The position numbers and the translations under genes were made by a program. The notes under the pieces are model-generated. The model was given only the letters and a program-made list of their open reading frames with translations, did no database searches and was not told the DNA's origin. 64,000 nt of DNA, taken from Halanaerobiaceae bacterium ANBcell28 (GTDB lineage Bacteria; Bacillota; Halanaerobiia; Halanaerobiales; DTU029). The stretch covers positions 1-64,000 of the forward strand of contig JBBJJH010000013.1 in the NCBI GenBank assembly GCA_037623315.1, in the 5' to 3' direction. Position 1 is the first letter of the stretch. Each line of letters opens with the position of its first letter. Below are positions 50,784-60,898 of the stretch, in pieces.

Positions 50784-53123
50784 CTACAATCTTTCTATCA
50801 AATATTTTTTACTTTCATTGAAAACTTGTTCAACTGATATATTAGCCATACATTGATGTTCATGAGGACACTTTCTTTTCCAACAAGCTAAGCAGTCAAT
50901 ACTTTCATCACGTAAAACAGTATTATCATAACCATAAGGACCAAATTCATCAGGGTCTGTTGGTCCCATTATTACTACTACAGGCAGTGAAAGAGCAACA
51001 GCTAAATGCATCGGTCCTGTATCCCCACCAATATACAATTCTGCTCTTTTATATAATTCTGCTAGTTCCCCTAAATTCGTCTTTCCTGCGAGATTATATG
51101 TTTTAATTCCCAGACTCTCTATAGCACTATCAATCATACTTCTATCAGCTGGACCGCCTGTAAATATAACTTCACATTTCAGCTCTTCTTTTATCCTTTT
51201 AGCTAATACTATATAACGTTCTAATGGCCAGTCTTTGCTTTCCCATGTTGTAAAAGGATTAATAACTATATATTTTTTATCTATTAATGAATTTTCTTTA
51301 AGTAATTCATCAACTTTTTTGCTCTCTTGAACACCTGGTATAATGGCAAATTCTATTTTATCACTGCTTAAGCCTAAAGCCTTTTCAAGCAAATAAAGAT
51401 TTCTATCTATTTTATGTCTTATATTAGAAGGAACTTCTATCTTTCTATTATAAAATAAGGTACTAGCTTCTTTCCCATTAGCACTACCAAAACGCTTAAC
51501 TGCTCTGGTCATTCCAGTAGGTAATGCACTTTTCAATATACTATGCATATCTATTACTATATCAAACTCATAAGATTTTAAATTATTTAAATAAGTAAAA
51601 ACTTCTTTAATAGTTTTCCGCTTATGAGTCTTAAACATTTTGCTCCATTTACACTTAGGCATTACAAGTACATGATCAATATATGGGTTTAATTTTACTA
51701 TCCCAGCTGCTTTTTCTTCAACTAACCAAGTTATTTCTGCATCAGGATATTTTTCCCTTACATTATAAGCAGCAGGTAAAGCATGTATTACATCACCTAT
51801 TGCACTTAATCGAACTAACAATATTTTCAAATTAGCATGCAATATTTTATTAACTCCCTGCATACTTTTTTGTAGTGCTCCTTGATTTTTTTTAATTAAT
51901 TTTTTAGCCCGTAACCCAAGTTCTTTCGCCTGGCTTTTGTTCTTAAGATAATACATAAATTCTTCTTCTAATTCATCAATGTCTGAAACCTGTATTAAAG
52001 CATCAGCTTCCTTGAAATAACGTAGATCTTCCTTAAAATTAAACATATGTGGTCCTACAATAACAGCTTTCCCAAAAGCAGCTGCTTCCAATATATTATG
52101 TCCACCTTTTGATACTAAACTGCCACCAACAAAAACAAGAGTTGCTATCTGATATAAAGCTGCAAGTTCACCAAATGTATCAACAAGAAAAACATCTCTT
52201 TTATCAGACGAATTACTGTTAATTGCTTCTGTCCATTTTTGGGCAGCTATACCGTAAGAATTACATATTCCTATAATTTCATCCGAACGTTCTATATACC
52301 TAGGAGCAATTATCATAATTGTATCAGGGAAGTTATTTTTTATTTTTTCATACACCTTTAATAATTGACTTTCTTCATTAGCATGTGTACTTCCTGCTAC
52401 TATGACGGTTGTTTCTTCAGTAATACTTAGTGCCTTATATAATCTTTTTTTATCCATTTCTTTTTCTATAATTCTATCATATTTTATATTGCCTGATACA
52501 AGTACTTTTTTTTCATCAGCTCCTAAGGCCAAAATACGATCCATGTCCAATTTTGACTGCATATAAAAAGAATCAATATTAGATAAGACTTTTTTAATAA
52601 AAGGTTTAAACTTTAAATATTTATTAAAACTATTATCACTGATTCTACCATTAAGAACAATAATAGACGCAGCATTTTTATCTGCTTTTTTAATTAAATT
52701 TGGCCATAGTTCTGTCTCCACCAATATTAAGAGTTCAGGCTTAATTCTCTTTATAATTCTGTTTAGAAAAAAAGGTGAATCCAAAGGCATATATATCAAA
52801 GCATCTAGATTTTCAATACTATCTCTCGCTATTTCATTACCTGTATCTGTTATAGTAGAAAGGATAATTGCATATCGAGGATACTCTTTGGAAATTTCAT
52901 TTATAATTTGTTTAGCTAATAAGGTTTCTCCGACAGATGCTGCATGTAGCCAAATTACCTTCTTTCCTTCTAAATTACTATAAAAATCCCTAGTAAAAAA
53001 ACCTAACTTTTCTTTAAACTCAATAAAATTAGAAGATCTTAGTGATTTATATAATAAAATAGGGAGATAAATTAATATTAATATTAATAATAAAATATTA
53101 TAAAGGAAATACAAAGAAATCAC
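50784..53123 (-). CDS. waaA: Kdo transferase - heptosyltransferase I fusion (WaaA-WaaC)
   Basis: A 779-residue fusion of two LPS core glycosyltransferases normally encoded separately. Residues 1-427 are WaaA/KdtA (GT30): N-terminal membrane anchor, WLHAASVGET (58-67, catalytic Glu66), AGSTHANEE and GGSLVSKGGHNILEAAAFG (333-351). Residues 432-779 are a GT9 heptosyltransferase: KILLVRLSAIGDVIHALP (433-450), NPFTTWESKDWPLERY, GGDTGPMHLAVALSLP and a C-terminal Cys tail (CLACWKRKCPHEHQC). The link is about five residues with no stop or frame break. GTG overlaps lpxL in GTGA; a TTG three codons on fits the GGGAG site better. Confidence 0.95.
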   Translation of the reverse strand: MISLYFLYNILLLILILIYLPILLYKSLRSSNFIEFKEKLGFFTRDFYSNLEGKKVIWLHAASVGETLLAKQIINEISKEYPRYAIILSTITDTGNEIARDSIENLDALIYMPLDSPFFLNRIIKRIKPELLILVETELWPNLIKKADKNAASIIVLNGRISDNSFNKYLKFKPFIKKVLSNIDSFYMQSKLDMDRILALGADEKKVLVSGNIKYDRIIEKEMDKKRLYKALSITEETTVIVAGSTHANEESQLLKVYEKIKNNFPDTIMIIAPRYIERSDEIIGICNSYGIAAQKWTEAINSNSSDKRDVFLVDTFGELAALYQIATLVFVGGSLVSKGGHNILEAAAFGKAVIVGPHMFNFKEDLRYFKEADALIQVSDIDELEEEFMYYLKNKSQAKELGLRAKKLIKKNQGALQKSMQGVNKILHANLKILLVRLSAIGDVIHALPAAYNVREKYPDAEITWLVEEKAAGIVKLNPYIDHVLVMPKCKWSKMFKTHKRKTIKEVFTYLNNLKSYEFDIVIDMHSILKSALPTGMTRAVKRFGSANGKEASTLFYNRKIEVPSNIRHKIDRNLYLLEKALGLSSDKIEFAIIPGVQESKKVDELLKENSLIDKKYIVINPFTTWESKDWPLERYIVLAKRIKEELKCEVIFTGGPADRSMIDSAIESLGIKTYNLAGKTNLGELAELYKRAELYIGGDTGPMHLAVALSLPVVVIMGPTDPDEFGPYGYDNTVLRDESIDCLACWKRKCPHEHQCMANISVEQVFNESKKYLIERL

Positions 53124-53989
53124 TCCCTAACTTTCCATCGATTATGAAGCCAAAACCATTGCTCTGGATATTCCCTTATAGTCTTCTCAGTTAATTTAGT
53201 CAGTTCTTGCAATAGCTCCCTCTGTTCATCATCACTTGCATCTTTATCGATATTATATGGTGGATAATATACTATTTTATGTTTCATCCATCCTTCTCTT
53301 ATTATAAAAATCGGTAATATACTTGCCCCTGTCTTTACAGCTAAGCGAACTGGACCTGAAAAAGCAGATGCTTTTCTAGCAAAAAATTCTAATATCCAAC
53401 CATCATTACCTGCATGTTGATCCGCTAATATAAGCACCGTTTTGCCTCTTAATAAAGTTTTATAAATTTTCCTTAATGATAAATCCTTTGTAATAACCTT
53501 TGCTCCTTTTGATTCACGTATCTCAGTTATCTTCTTGTCAAATAAATAATTTTTTTGTTCTTTAGCAATTGCTGTAATGGTATTGCCCTGTGCTGCATAA
53601 TATGTCCCCAACCACTCCCAATTACCAAAGTGGGCAGTATATAAAATAATACCATTGTCTTTATTATGAACTTGCCCTAAATATTCTTTTCCTTCTTCAG
53701 ATATACAATTATTCAAGTCTGTAGATGAAAGTTTTTCGAGCAGCATAAACTCAACTAACACCATGCTAAAATTATAATACACCTTTTTTAGTAAATTTTC
53801 ACACTCTTCAATTGAGTATTCAGGAAAGGCTTTCTTAATATTTTCTCTGACCGATTTATTTCGCTTACTTCCTAATTTATAAGTAATAAAAGCTAAAATA
53901 GAAGGAATTTTTTTAGATATACTTAAAGGTAAAAAACAAATTACTTTCATAAGAAGTATAAAAACTATATAAAGAATATGATTTACCAT
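53120..53989 (-). CDS. lpxL: Lipid A late acyltransferase (LpxL/HtrB family)
   Basis: Inner-membrane acyltransferase of 289 residues, single N-terminal membrane segment (about 5-22). The catalytic HX4E motif is HFGNWE (His120, Glu125) and the family C-terminus WFWLHNRWK is intact, with VLILADQHAG in the middle. It adds a secondary acyl chain to Kdo2-lipid A precursor. Directly overlaps the WaaA-WaaC gene, whose product makes its substrate. Confidence 0.92.
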   Translation of the reverse strand: MVNHILYIVFILLMKVICFLPLSISKKIPSILAFITYKLGSKRNKSVRENIKKAFPEYSIEECENLLKKVYYNFSMVLVEFMLLEKLSSTDLNNCISEEGKEYLGQVHNKDNGIILYTAHFGNWEWLGTYYAAQGNTITAIAKEQKNYLFDKKITEIRESKGAKVITKDLSLRKIYKTLLRGKTVLILADQHAGNDGWILEFFARKASAFSGPVRLAVKTGASILPIFIIREGWMKHKIVYYPPYNIDKDASDDEQRELLQELTKLTEKTIREYPEQWFWLHNRWKVRE

Positions 53990-54059
53990 ATAAATAACTC
54001 CTTTAATAAACCCTTTAATGATTTTTTTAGATTTTTATATATATTTTTTAAAAGTATCT

Positions 54060-55052
54060 TTATAAAATCTTAGCCCTCAATAAATCTTGAAAGTTTAACA
54101 TACCTACTGGTTTCATATTTTCTACTATTGGTAAATCACTTACTTCATTATCTTCCATTATATTCAATGCTTCAATTGCTAAACAATTACTCTCAATACA
54201 CCTAGGGTTTTTAGTCATTACTTCAGATACAGGTTTTTCAAGAAAATCTACTGATTTCTCCAACAAACGCCGTATATCACCATCAGTTATTATCCCTACC
54301 AAAATACCTTTGTCATTAATTATGGAAGTAGAGCCCATTTTTGATTTTGTCATGGTGAACAATGCTTCTTTAACGTTGGTAAGTTCTAATACAATAGGGT
54401 TTTGACCTCTTATATTCATGACGTCTTTTACCTTAGTTAATAACTTACGGCCTAAGCTACCACCAGGATGATATAAGGCAAAGTCCTCAGGTGTAAAGCC
54501 TTTCATTTTAGATACAGTCAAAGCCATAGCGTCTCCCATAGCCAAAATAGCTGTAGTACTAGCTGTTGGAGCTAATCCTAGAGGACAAGCCTCTTCTTCA
54601 ACACCTGCAAAAATTACTATATCTGCGTACTCAACTAGCATAGATTTTTTCTTACCAGTAAAAGCCACTATTACTGCACCTATCCTTTTTAAAGAAGGTA
54701 TTAAAGACAAAACTTCTTCAGTTTCGCCACTATTAGAAACTACAATAAATATGTCGTGATTTGTAACCATACCCAAATCACCATGCAAAGCCTCTCCTGC
54801 ATGAACAAAAAAAGCTGGTGTGCCTGTGCTGGAAAAAGTAGCAGCCATTTTCCTAGCAATCAAACCAGATTTACCAACACCAGATAAGATTACCCTTCCT
54901 TTTCCTTCTAAAATCAAGCTTATAAGGGCTAAAAACTCATTACTAATATAATCTTTTAGTTTTAATATAGACTGAGCTTCAACTTCTAGAACTCGCTTAG
55001 CCTCATCAATACATTTTTTTGAAATTTCTCCTGAAGCCAATAAATCATTCAA
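54060..55052 (-). CDS. kdsD: Arabinose-5-phosphate isomerase
   Basis: Converts ribulose-5-phosphate to arabinose-5-phosphate, the first committed step to Kdo. 330 residues in KpsF/GutQ layout: SIS sugar-isomerase domain (about 35-190, with VILSGVGKSGLIARKMAATF and SNSGETEE) and two CBS domains (about 208-330). Start TTG follows GGGAGG; five bases before it ends kdsA. The kdsD-kdsA-kdsB order covers three consecutive Kdo steps. Confidence 0.94.
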   Translation of the reverse strand: MNDLLASGEISKKCIDEAKRVLEVEAQSILKLKDYISNEFLALISLILEGKGRVILSGVGKSGLIARKMAATFSSTGTPAFFVHAGEALHGDLGMVTNHDIFIVVSNSGETEEVLSLIPSLKRIGAVIVAFTGKKKSMLVEYADIVIFAGVEEEACPLGLAPTASTTAILAMGDAMALTVSKMKGFTPEDFALYHPGGSLGRKLLTKVKDVMNIRGQNPIVLELTNVKEALFTMTKSKMGSTSIINDKGILVGIITDGDIRRLLEKSVDFLEKPVSEVMTKNPRCIESNCLAIEALNIMEDNEVSDLPIVENMKPVGMLNFQDLLRAKIL

Positions 55053-55057
55053 AGCTT

Positions 55058-55897
55058 TTACCTCCCTTTAATAAGAGAATCAATAGCTAATACTTCTTTT
55101 AAGATTTCTTCCAGTTCCTCTAGATATACCATATTGGGTCCATCACTTAAGGCTTCTTCCGGATTATCATGAACTTCCATAAATACCGCATCAACACCTA
55201 CTGCAACTGCCGCCCTACTTAAATATGGCACAAATTCTCTATCCCCACCAGAGGTTTCACCTTGTGCTCCTGGTCTTTGTACACTATGTGTTGCATCAAA
55301 GACAACTGGATAGCCTAATTGCCTCATGATAGGTAAAGAAGTCATATCAACAACTAGATTGTTATAGCCAAAACTAGCCCCTCTTTCAGTCAATAATATT
55401 CTATCGGAACCAGTACTGACCACCTTATCAACAACCTTCTCCATATCCCCAGGGGCTAAAAACTGCCCTTTTTTAATATTAACTATTAAGCCCGTATCAG
55501 CTGCTGCTTTTAAAAGGTCTGTCTGACGAGATAAAAAAGCCGGAATTTGTAAGATATCAACATGCTCTGCAGCTAGCTCTGCTTGTTCTGGCTGATGGAT
55601 ATCAGTGAGAACAGGTATATCTAATTCATTTTTAATAGTTTGTAACATTTCAAGCCCGTCTGCAAGACCTGGGCCTCTATATGATTTTAAAGAAGAACGA
55701 TTTGCTTTATCAAAAGAAGCTTTAAATACATAAGGGATACCTAATTTACTTGTAATCTCTTTAACTTTTCTGGCAATCATCAAAGAACGGTCTAAACCTT
55801 CTAAAACACAGGGTCCTGCTATTAAGATAAAAGGCCCGTTATTATTTCCAAAGGATATATCTTCGTTTAATTTAATCTCTTTAACTTTATTTAACAT
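55058..55897 (-). CDS. kdsA: 3-deoxy-8-phosphooctulonate synthase
   Basis: Condenses arabinose-5-phosphate with PEP to Kdo-8-phosphate. 279 residues, TIM barrel with KASFDKANRSSLKSYRGPG and FDATHSVQRPGAQGE. AGPC (Cys30) holds Cys where metal-independent enzymes (E. coli) have Asn, so this is the metal-dependent class. GAGGGGG precedes the ATG. Confidence 0.96.
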   Translation of the reverse strand: MLNKVKEIKLNEDISFGNNNGPFILIAGPCVLEGLDRSLMIARKVKEITSKLGIPYVFKASFDKANRSSLKSYRGPGLADGLEMLQTIKNELDIPVLTDIHQPEQAELAAEHVDILQIPAFLSRQTDLLKAAADTGLIVNIKKGQFLAPGDMEKVVDKVVSTGSDRILLTERGASFGYNNLVVDMTSLPIMRQLGYPVVFDATHSVQRPGAQGETSGGDREFVPYLSRAAVAVGVDAVFMEVHDNPEEALSDGPNMVYLEELEEILKEVLAIDSLIKGR

Positions 55898-55954
55898 AAT
55901 AACCCCCTCAAGTACTTTACACGATAATTAAGAGCTAGCAGAAACAATAGTCTC

Positions 55955-56698
55955 TTATTTTTTACCTTTCATTAGCTTTTCTTTTTCTATAATTTTTTCT
56001 ACTTTTATAATATCTTCAGGCAAATCTACTCCAATAGAATTGTAATTTGTTTCTACAACCTTTATCTTATATCCATTTTCTAAAGCTCTCAATTGTTCCA
56101 AAGATTCTATTCTTTCAAGTTTTGTTTGTTCCATTTGACTATATTTCATTAAAAACTCTCTATTATAAACATATAAACCAATATGCTTATAATAATTAGC
56201 TTTATTAAGTCTATTATAAGGGATGCGTGAACGAGAAAAATAAAGAGCATTATTATTACTATCTGTAACTACTTTAACAACATTAGGATTATCTATTTCG
56301 CTTAAATCGTCAATTTTCTTTTTTAATGTACTCATAAGTGCATTTGAATCTGTATAAAAAGGATTAATTGCTTCTTTCACCATTTCTTGCTTTATAAGTG
56401 GCTCATCACCCTGTACATTTACAATTATATCTGCTCTTAAATCTTTTGCTACCTCTGCTATCCTATCTGTCCCAGAATTTAAATCAGACGAAGTCATCAG
56501 AACTTCACCAGAAAATTTCTGAACAGCATTATAAATTCTTTGATCATCTGTAGCTACTATTACTTTATTTATCTCTTCAATATCACTAACTCTCTTATAA
56601 ACATGCTCAATCATTGGCTTTCCTTTTATTTTAACCAAAGGCTTCCCTGGAAAACGTGTAGAAGCATATCTAGCTGGAATAATCGCCACAATTTCCAT
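55955..56698 (-). CDS. kdsB: 3-deoxy-manno-octulosonate cytidylyltransferase
   Basis: Activates Kdo as CMP-Kdo for WaaA. 247 residues with IPARYASTRFPGKPL (7-21), the nucleotidyltransferase DEP motif (VQGDEPL) and FSRSRIPY. Standard length. It lies between kdsA and lpxK with short gaps. Confidence 0.96.
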   Translation of the reverse strand: MEIVAIIPARYASTRFPGKPLVKIKGKPMIEHVYKRVSDIEEINKVIVATDDQRIYNAVQKFSGEVLMTSSDLNSGTDRIAEVAKDLRADIIVNVQGDEPLIKQEMVKEAINPFYTDSNALMSTLKKKIDDLSEIDNPNVVKVVTDSNNNALYFSRSRIPYNRLNKANYYKHIGLYVYNREFLMKYSQMEQTKLERIESLEQLRALENGYKIKVVETNYNSIGVDLPEDIIKVEKIIEKEKLMKGKK

Positions 56699-56719
56699 TT
56701 TGCCCCTCCTTTATGCAGG

Positions 56720-57850
56720 CTATAAAATTTCTTTCATTAGACTATCTTTCTGAATCAGTTTCATCTCAATCTTGAGTACATTTAGCTTTGATTTTCCTAA
56801 TAAAACTTCCTTCATTTTATAATTCAACCTTGCTAAATCCTTTTCTGTAGTTATAATAGTGTCATACTTCTCTTTTGAAGATATTTCCGCGATATACTTA
56901 ATATCTTCAAAATCATAGTTGTAATGATCAGGGAAAGTTATATGATCTAAATCCCTTACTTTACAGCTAAATAGTGTCTTGGTAAATGATTCAGGGTTAG
57001 CTATCCCTGAAAAAGCCAGAACCCTTTTTCCCTTAAGGTAATCTGGCTGTTTTTTTATCAATTGTATATTGCCTTGATGCTTATGAAAAAACAGCAGGCA
57101 ATCTACTTTATACTCAGCATAATAGATGTTTGCTTTATCATTAAATTCTTGTAGCGTAAAACAAATCAAATCTTTTTCTTCAGATGATAAGTTTTCAGTC
57201 TTGCTAATAACTATAATATTTGCACGTTTCAACGCTTCTATAGGCTCCCGTAACAATCCTCTTGGTATAAGACGCTTGTATGCAAAAGGATTTAAAGCAT
57301 CAATCAAAACTATATCTTTATCTCTTTTTAATTGCCAATGCTGGAAACCATCATCAAGTAATATTATATCAGGAGCAAACTTTTTAATAGCTAATTGACC
57401 TGCTAAAAAACGATTCTTAGCCAGAATTAAAGGGACGTCCTTAAGTTTTTCACTTAGCATAAGCGCTTCATCACTAATCAATTCTTTCTCAACTAGCAAT
57501 TTCTCTCCATCATAAACAATCCGTGCTTCTTTTCCTTTGGATTTATAGCCTCTACTAATAATTACAACTCTTCTTCCCCTCTTTTTGTACTCTTCAGCTA
57601 AGAATTTTACAAAAGGTGTTTTACCTGTCCCTCCAACACTTATATTACCTATACTTATAAGCCTGCAATCAAGTTTCCTGGACTTTAAAAAACCCCTCTT
57701 ATATAAAAAAGACCTGAATTTAATAAGTAGCAGATAAACTTTTTCCAAAAGAGAAAGAAATAAAAGAACTATTGAAGAAATAACGTCTTTTTTTTCACCA
57801 GCAATAATTTTTAATAAATACTTTTCCAATTTAATTAACAAGTTAAACAC
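56720..57850 (-). CDS. lpxK: Tetraacyldisaccharide 4'-kinase
   Basis: Phosphorylates lipid A disaccharide at 4'. 376 residues; P-loop ISVGGTGKTPF (70-80), ISRGY, DDGFQHWQLKRD (catalytic) and a membrane-associating N-terminal region (about 20-50). The Lpx acyltransferases LpxA, B, C, D are not in the window. GTG at 57850; a TTG three codons in is possible. Confidence 0.93.
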   Translation of the reverse strand: MFNLLIKLEKYLLKIIAGEKKDVISSIVLLFLSLLEKVYLLLIKFRSFLYKRGFLKSRKLDCRLISIGNISVGGTGKTPFVKFLAEEYKKRGRRVVIISRGYKSKGKEARIVYDGEKLLVEKELISDEALMLSEKLKDVPLILAKNRFLAGQLAIKKFAPDIILLDDGFQHWQLKRDKDIVLIDALNPFAYKRLIPRGLLREPIEALKRANIIVISKTENLSSEEKDLICFTLQEFNDKANIYYAEYKVDCLLFFHKHQGNIQLIKKQPDYLKGKRVLAFSGIANPESFTKTLFSCKVRDLDHITFPDHYNYDFEDIKYIAEISSKEKYDTIITTEKDLARLNYKMKEVLLGKSKLNVLKIEMKLIQKDSLMKEIL

Positions 57851-57904
57851 AACCCTTTAAGGATTCTGACTCAAGGCCTTTCATAATTGAATAACTTTAA
57901 TTAA

Positions 57905-58561
57905 TTACGAAGTGATATCCAAATAAGCCTCAGCCCGCCTGTCTGCTTTATTAATAGCCTGTTCTATTTCAAATGTTTTTTCTTTAAGTGATTTTTCAGA
58001 AGATAACTTCAAAGCATCTCCAAAATATATTACAGCTCTACTAGCAGGATAGGGCATTATAAACCTATCCCAAGTAGAAAAAGTTTTCTTTTTTTTAATA
58101 GCTACACCAATTGGTATTATTACTGCAGCTGTTTTTTCCTGTAGAAAAACTATACCTGGCTTAAGCTTGTGAATTGGACCCTTTGGTCCATCAGTGGTAA
58201 TAAATACTGAATTCCCTTCTCTTATTTTCTTTATCAATTTTAATAAAGCACGACCACCACTGCGAGAAGAGGAACCTCGTACAAGCTGATATCCGTATTT
58301 TTCTAAAACTCTTGCTATATATTCTCCATCTTGACTTGAGCTTGCAAGAGCTACATAGGATGAGTTTCTAAAAAAACATACTGGTAGCCAAAGCTTACCA
58401 TGCCATAAAGCATATAATACACTATTATTTTCTTCGATTTTTCTCGCCTTCTCTTGTCCATATATCTCTATTCTAGTCATTTTATAGGAAACTAGGTTTA
58501 AAAGGAATGCCATCTTAGGATACAAGTATAATTTTAAAGATTTAAATATACTATTTAACAA
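57905..58561 (-). CDS. DUF374 lysophospholipid acyltransferase-like protein
   Basis: A 218-residue LPLAT-like protein. LYALWHGKLWLP gives the His of an HX4-type acyltransferase motif and ITTDGPKGPIHKLKPG the second block characteristic of DUF374. In other diderms DUF374 genes often neighbour lpxK, waaA and msbA, as here; a role in lipid A or phospholipid acylation is expected but not proven. TTG start with AGGGGTG. Confidence 0.85.
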   Translation of the reverse strand: MLNSIFKSLKLYLYPKMAFLLNLVSYKMTRIEIYGQEKARKIEENNSVLYALWHGKLWLPVCFFRNSSYVALASSSQDGEYIARVLEKYGYQLVRGSSSRSGGRALLKLIKKIREGNSVFITTDGPKGPIHKLKPGIVFLQEKTAAVIIPIGVAIKKKKTFSTWDRFIMPYPASRAVIYFGDALKLSSEKSLKEKTFEIEQAINKADRRAEAYLDITS

Positions 58562-58605
58562 AATACATTTACACCCCTATTTCCATAAAATATTCAACAA
58601 ACTTG

Positions 58606-60357
58606 CTATACTAGTAATCTATCATCTTGAAATTGAGCACTATATAGATTGTAATATTCTCCTTTTAGTTTCATCAAAGTCTGGTGATTACCAGATTCAA
58701 CAATTTTACCTTCACTTAAAACTACAATTCTATCAGCATTTTTAATTGTAGAAAGACGATGGGCAATTATAAAGGTTGTCCGATCCTGCATAAGCTTGTC
58801 TAAAGCATCCTGTACTAAAGATTCAGACTCAGTATCAAGGGCAGAAGTTGCTTCATCAAGAATTAATATCTCTGGATTTTTTAAAATAGCCCTTGCTATA
58901 GCTATACGTTGACGCTGACCTCCTGAAAGACCAACACCTCTTTCGCCAACAACTGTATCATAGTGATTGGGAAAAGACATAATAAAATTATGAGCATTAG
59001 CAGCTTTAGCAGCTTCTATAATTTCTACATCACTTGCATCTAAATTTCCATAAGCTATATTATCTGCTAAAGTACCACTAAATAGCACATTTTCTTGTGG
59101 TACAATACCAATATGCTTCCTAAGGGACTTTAATTCTACATCTTTGATATCATTTCCGTCTATTAATATTCTACCCCTTATTGGATCATAAAATCGAAAT
59201 ACTAGATCAACCAAAGTTGTCTTTCCAGCCCCACTTGGACCAACCAGTGCTACAACTTGACCCGTGTCAACTTGTAAATTAATGTCTTTCAGTACAGTTT
59301 CACCTTTATTATAGGCAAAATTAACATCGACAAAATCCACTTTACCACTAATATTATTTAGAGCTATAGCACCCTCTTTTTCTTTAATTTTATGATTGAT
59401 ATCTATAGTTTCAAAGATTCTCTCTGCAGCAGCTATAGAACGTTGTATTGTACTACTTAATTTGCTAAGAGATCTAAGGGGTTGTGATATAGCTAACAAA
59501 ATAGTGAAATAAGTTATCAATGCAGCAGGATCCATTCTACCGTGATAAACCTCATAACCCCCATACCATAAAATAGTAGTAAATGCTATTGCAGCAATAA
59601 ACTCTATAATAGGTGATAATATAGCTCCATATTGGGAACTTTTAACCTTAGCTTTAAAATTAGCTTTGTTTTCTATCATAAAACGATCAAATTCATATTC
59701 TTCTCTACCAAATGATTTAACAACTCTTACCGCTGATAGGGTCTCCTGTAAAACATCTGAAATATCAGCTAATTTAATCTGAACCTTTTTACTAACACGT
59801 CTTATTTTACGATTAAATTTATTAATTATTAGAGCAACCAAAGGCACAACTATTAATAAAAATAAACTTAATCTAATATTTAGGTAAAACAAATATACAA
59901 GACTGGCAAACAAAGTAAGAGACTGATTAAAAAGACCTACAGCCCCACTAACAATAGCACTTTGTAATATTCCAACATCATTAGTAACCCTAGAAATGAT
60001 TTCACCGGTTTTATTTTTACTATAGAAACCTAATGATAAACTCTGTAGATGACTATATAAATCACTACGTATATCCATAACTGCCCTTTGCGACACATAT
60101 GCAGTTAAATAGCTTTGTCCATAGTATGTTACACCTTTTAAAAAATAAACTAAAATAATGGAAAGGGCTATCCAGTTTAAATGCTGTAGCCCTTGTTCTC
60201 CCATAGATAAACCTGTAATTATAGTATCAAGTAACTCCTGAAATACCCTATAAAAAAAGATAGTAAAAAGCGAATTACACAACATCGAAAATATTCCCAA
60301 TACTAGCCTGTTTTTATAGGGTTTAACATAAGTAAAAATTCTTTTCATCAATGACAA
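58606..60357 (-). CDS. msbA: Lipid A ABC flippase
   Basis: Half-transporter (583 residues) that flips lipid A-core across the inner membrane. Six TM helices in about 1-310; nucleotide-binding domain with Walker A GPSGAGKTT, signature LSGGQRQRIAIARA, Walker B ILILDEATSALD and the switch His in IIAHRLST. The LPS gene context supports MsbA over general multidrug exporters. TTG start with GGAG; an ATG three codons on is possible. Confidence 0.92.
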   Translation of the reverse strand: MSLMKRIFTYVKPYKNRLVLGIFSMLCNSLFTIFFYRVFQELLDTIITGLSMGEQGLQHLNWIALSIILVYFLKGVTYYGQSYLTAYVSQRAVMDIRSDLYSHLQSLSLGFYSKNKTGEIISRVTNDVGILQSAIVSGAVGLFNQSLTLFASLVYLFYLNIRLSLFLLIVVPLVALIINKFNRKIRRVSKKVQIKLADISDVLQETLSAVRVVKSFGREEYEFDRFMIENKANFKAKVKSSQYGAILSPIIEFIAAIAFTTILWYGGYEVYHGRMDPAALITYFTILLAISQPLRSLSKLSSTIQRSIAAAERIFETIDINHKIKEKEGAIALNNISGKVDFVDVNFAYNKGETVLKDINLQVDTGQVVALVGPSGAGKTTLVDLVFRFYDPIRGRILIDGNDIKDVELKSLRKHIGIVPQENVLFSGTLADNIAYGNLDASDVEIIEAAKAANAHNFIMSFPNHYDTVVGERGVGLSGGQRQRIAIARAILKNPEILILDEATSALDTESESLVQDALDKLMQDRTTFIIAHRLSTIKNADRIVVLSEGKIVESGNHQTLMKLKGEYYNLYSAQFQDDRLLV

Positions 60358-60421
60358 CTCTCTTCATCTCCTAGAAACATTAACATAATTCAAAAGTAAA
60401 TAAAATTACTCTTCTATGTTT

Positions 60422-60898
60422 TTACTTGTTTTCAACTAATCCATAATAGTGAATACCCATGCCTGAAATTTCATGATCAACATCTAGTCCAGGAATACCT
60501 AACTTACCATATAAAGCGACAGCCAAGTGTTTCCCTTTACTTACAATACCTATTTTTATTCCAGCGCCAGAAATACTAGTCATAGGACTATTAAAATCAA
60601 CCATTGCTCTTTCAACACAGCGAGTTAGGACCCTTTGGTCCTGAACAGTTTCAGAGATAACATCACCTTTGATTGCTGCTCCAAGGCAGTTTCTTAAAAT
60701 TTTATTTTTAAAATCTTCGCCTTTTCCACCTGCTCTAGTAATAACAGGTTTATAACCTTCTTCTTTCAAAGAATCAATTATTTGATTGTCATACTTATCA
60801 TCAACAATCGCCAATATTGTTGCTACCTTACCTAAAGACTGTTCACCTTCAATATTAATAAAATCACTAACCTTAAATTCTGATAAATCCATTTTCAT
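60422..60898 (-). CDS. HutP-like RNA-binding antiterminator
   Basis: About 158 residues. The C-terminal half, LAVALYGKLGIPG followed by DHEISGMGIHYYG, aligns by eye with the HutP C-terminus (SLYGTIGAPIKGLEHETFGVGINHI-like), and the helix ETVQDQRVLTRCVERA aligns with HutP's His73/His77 helix. In B. subtilis HutP these two His and His138 hold Mg and L-histidine; here the first two are Arg (89, 93) and the third (His142) is kept, so the ligand probably differs. HutP binds NAG-repeat RNA to prevent termination. It heads the LPS cluster behind a 446-base leader, so it may control that cluster; inference. Confidence 0.75.
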   Translation of the reverse strand: MKMDLSEFKVSDFINIEGEQSLGKVATILAIVDDKYDNQIIDSLKEEGYKPVITRAGGKGEDFKNKILRNCLGAAIKGDVISETVQDQRVLTRCVERAMVDFNSPMTSISGAGIKIGIVSKGKHLAVALYGKLGIPGLDVDHEISGMGIHYYGLVENK

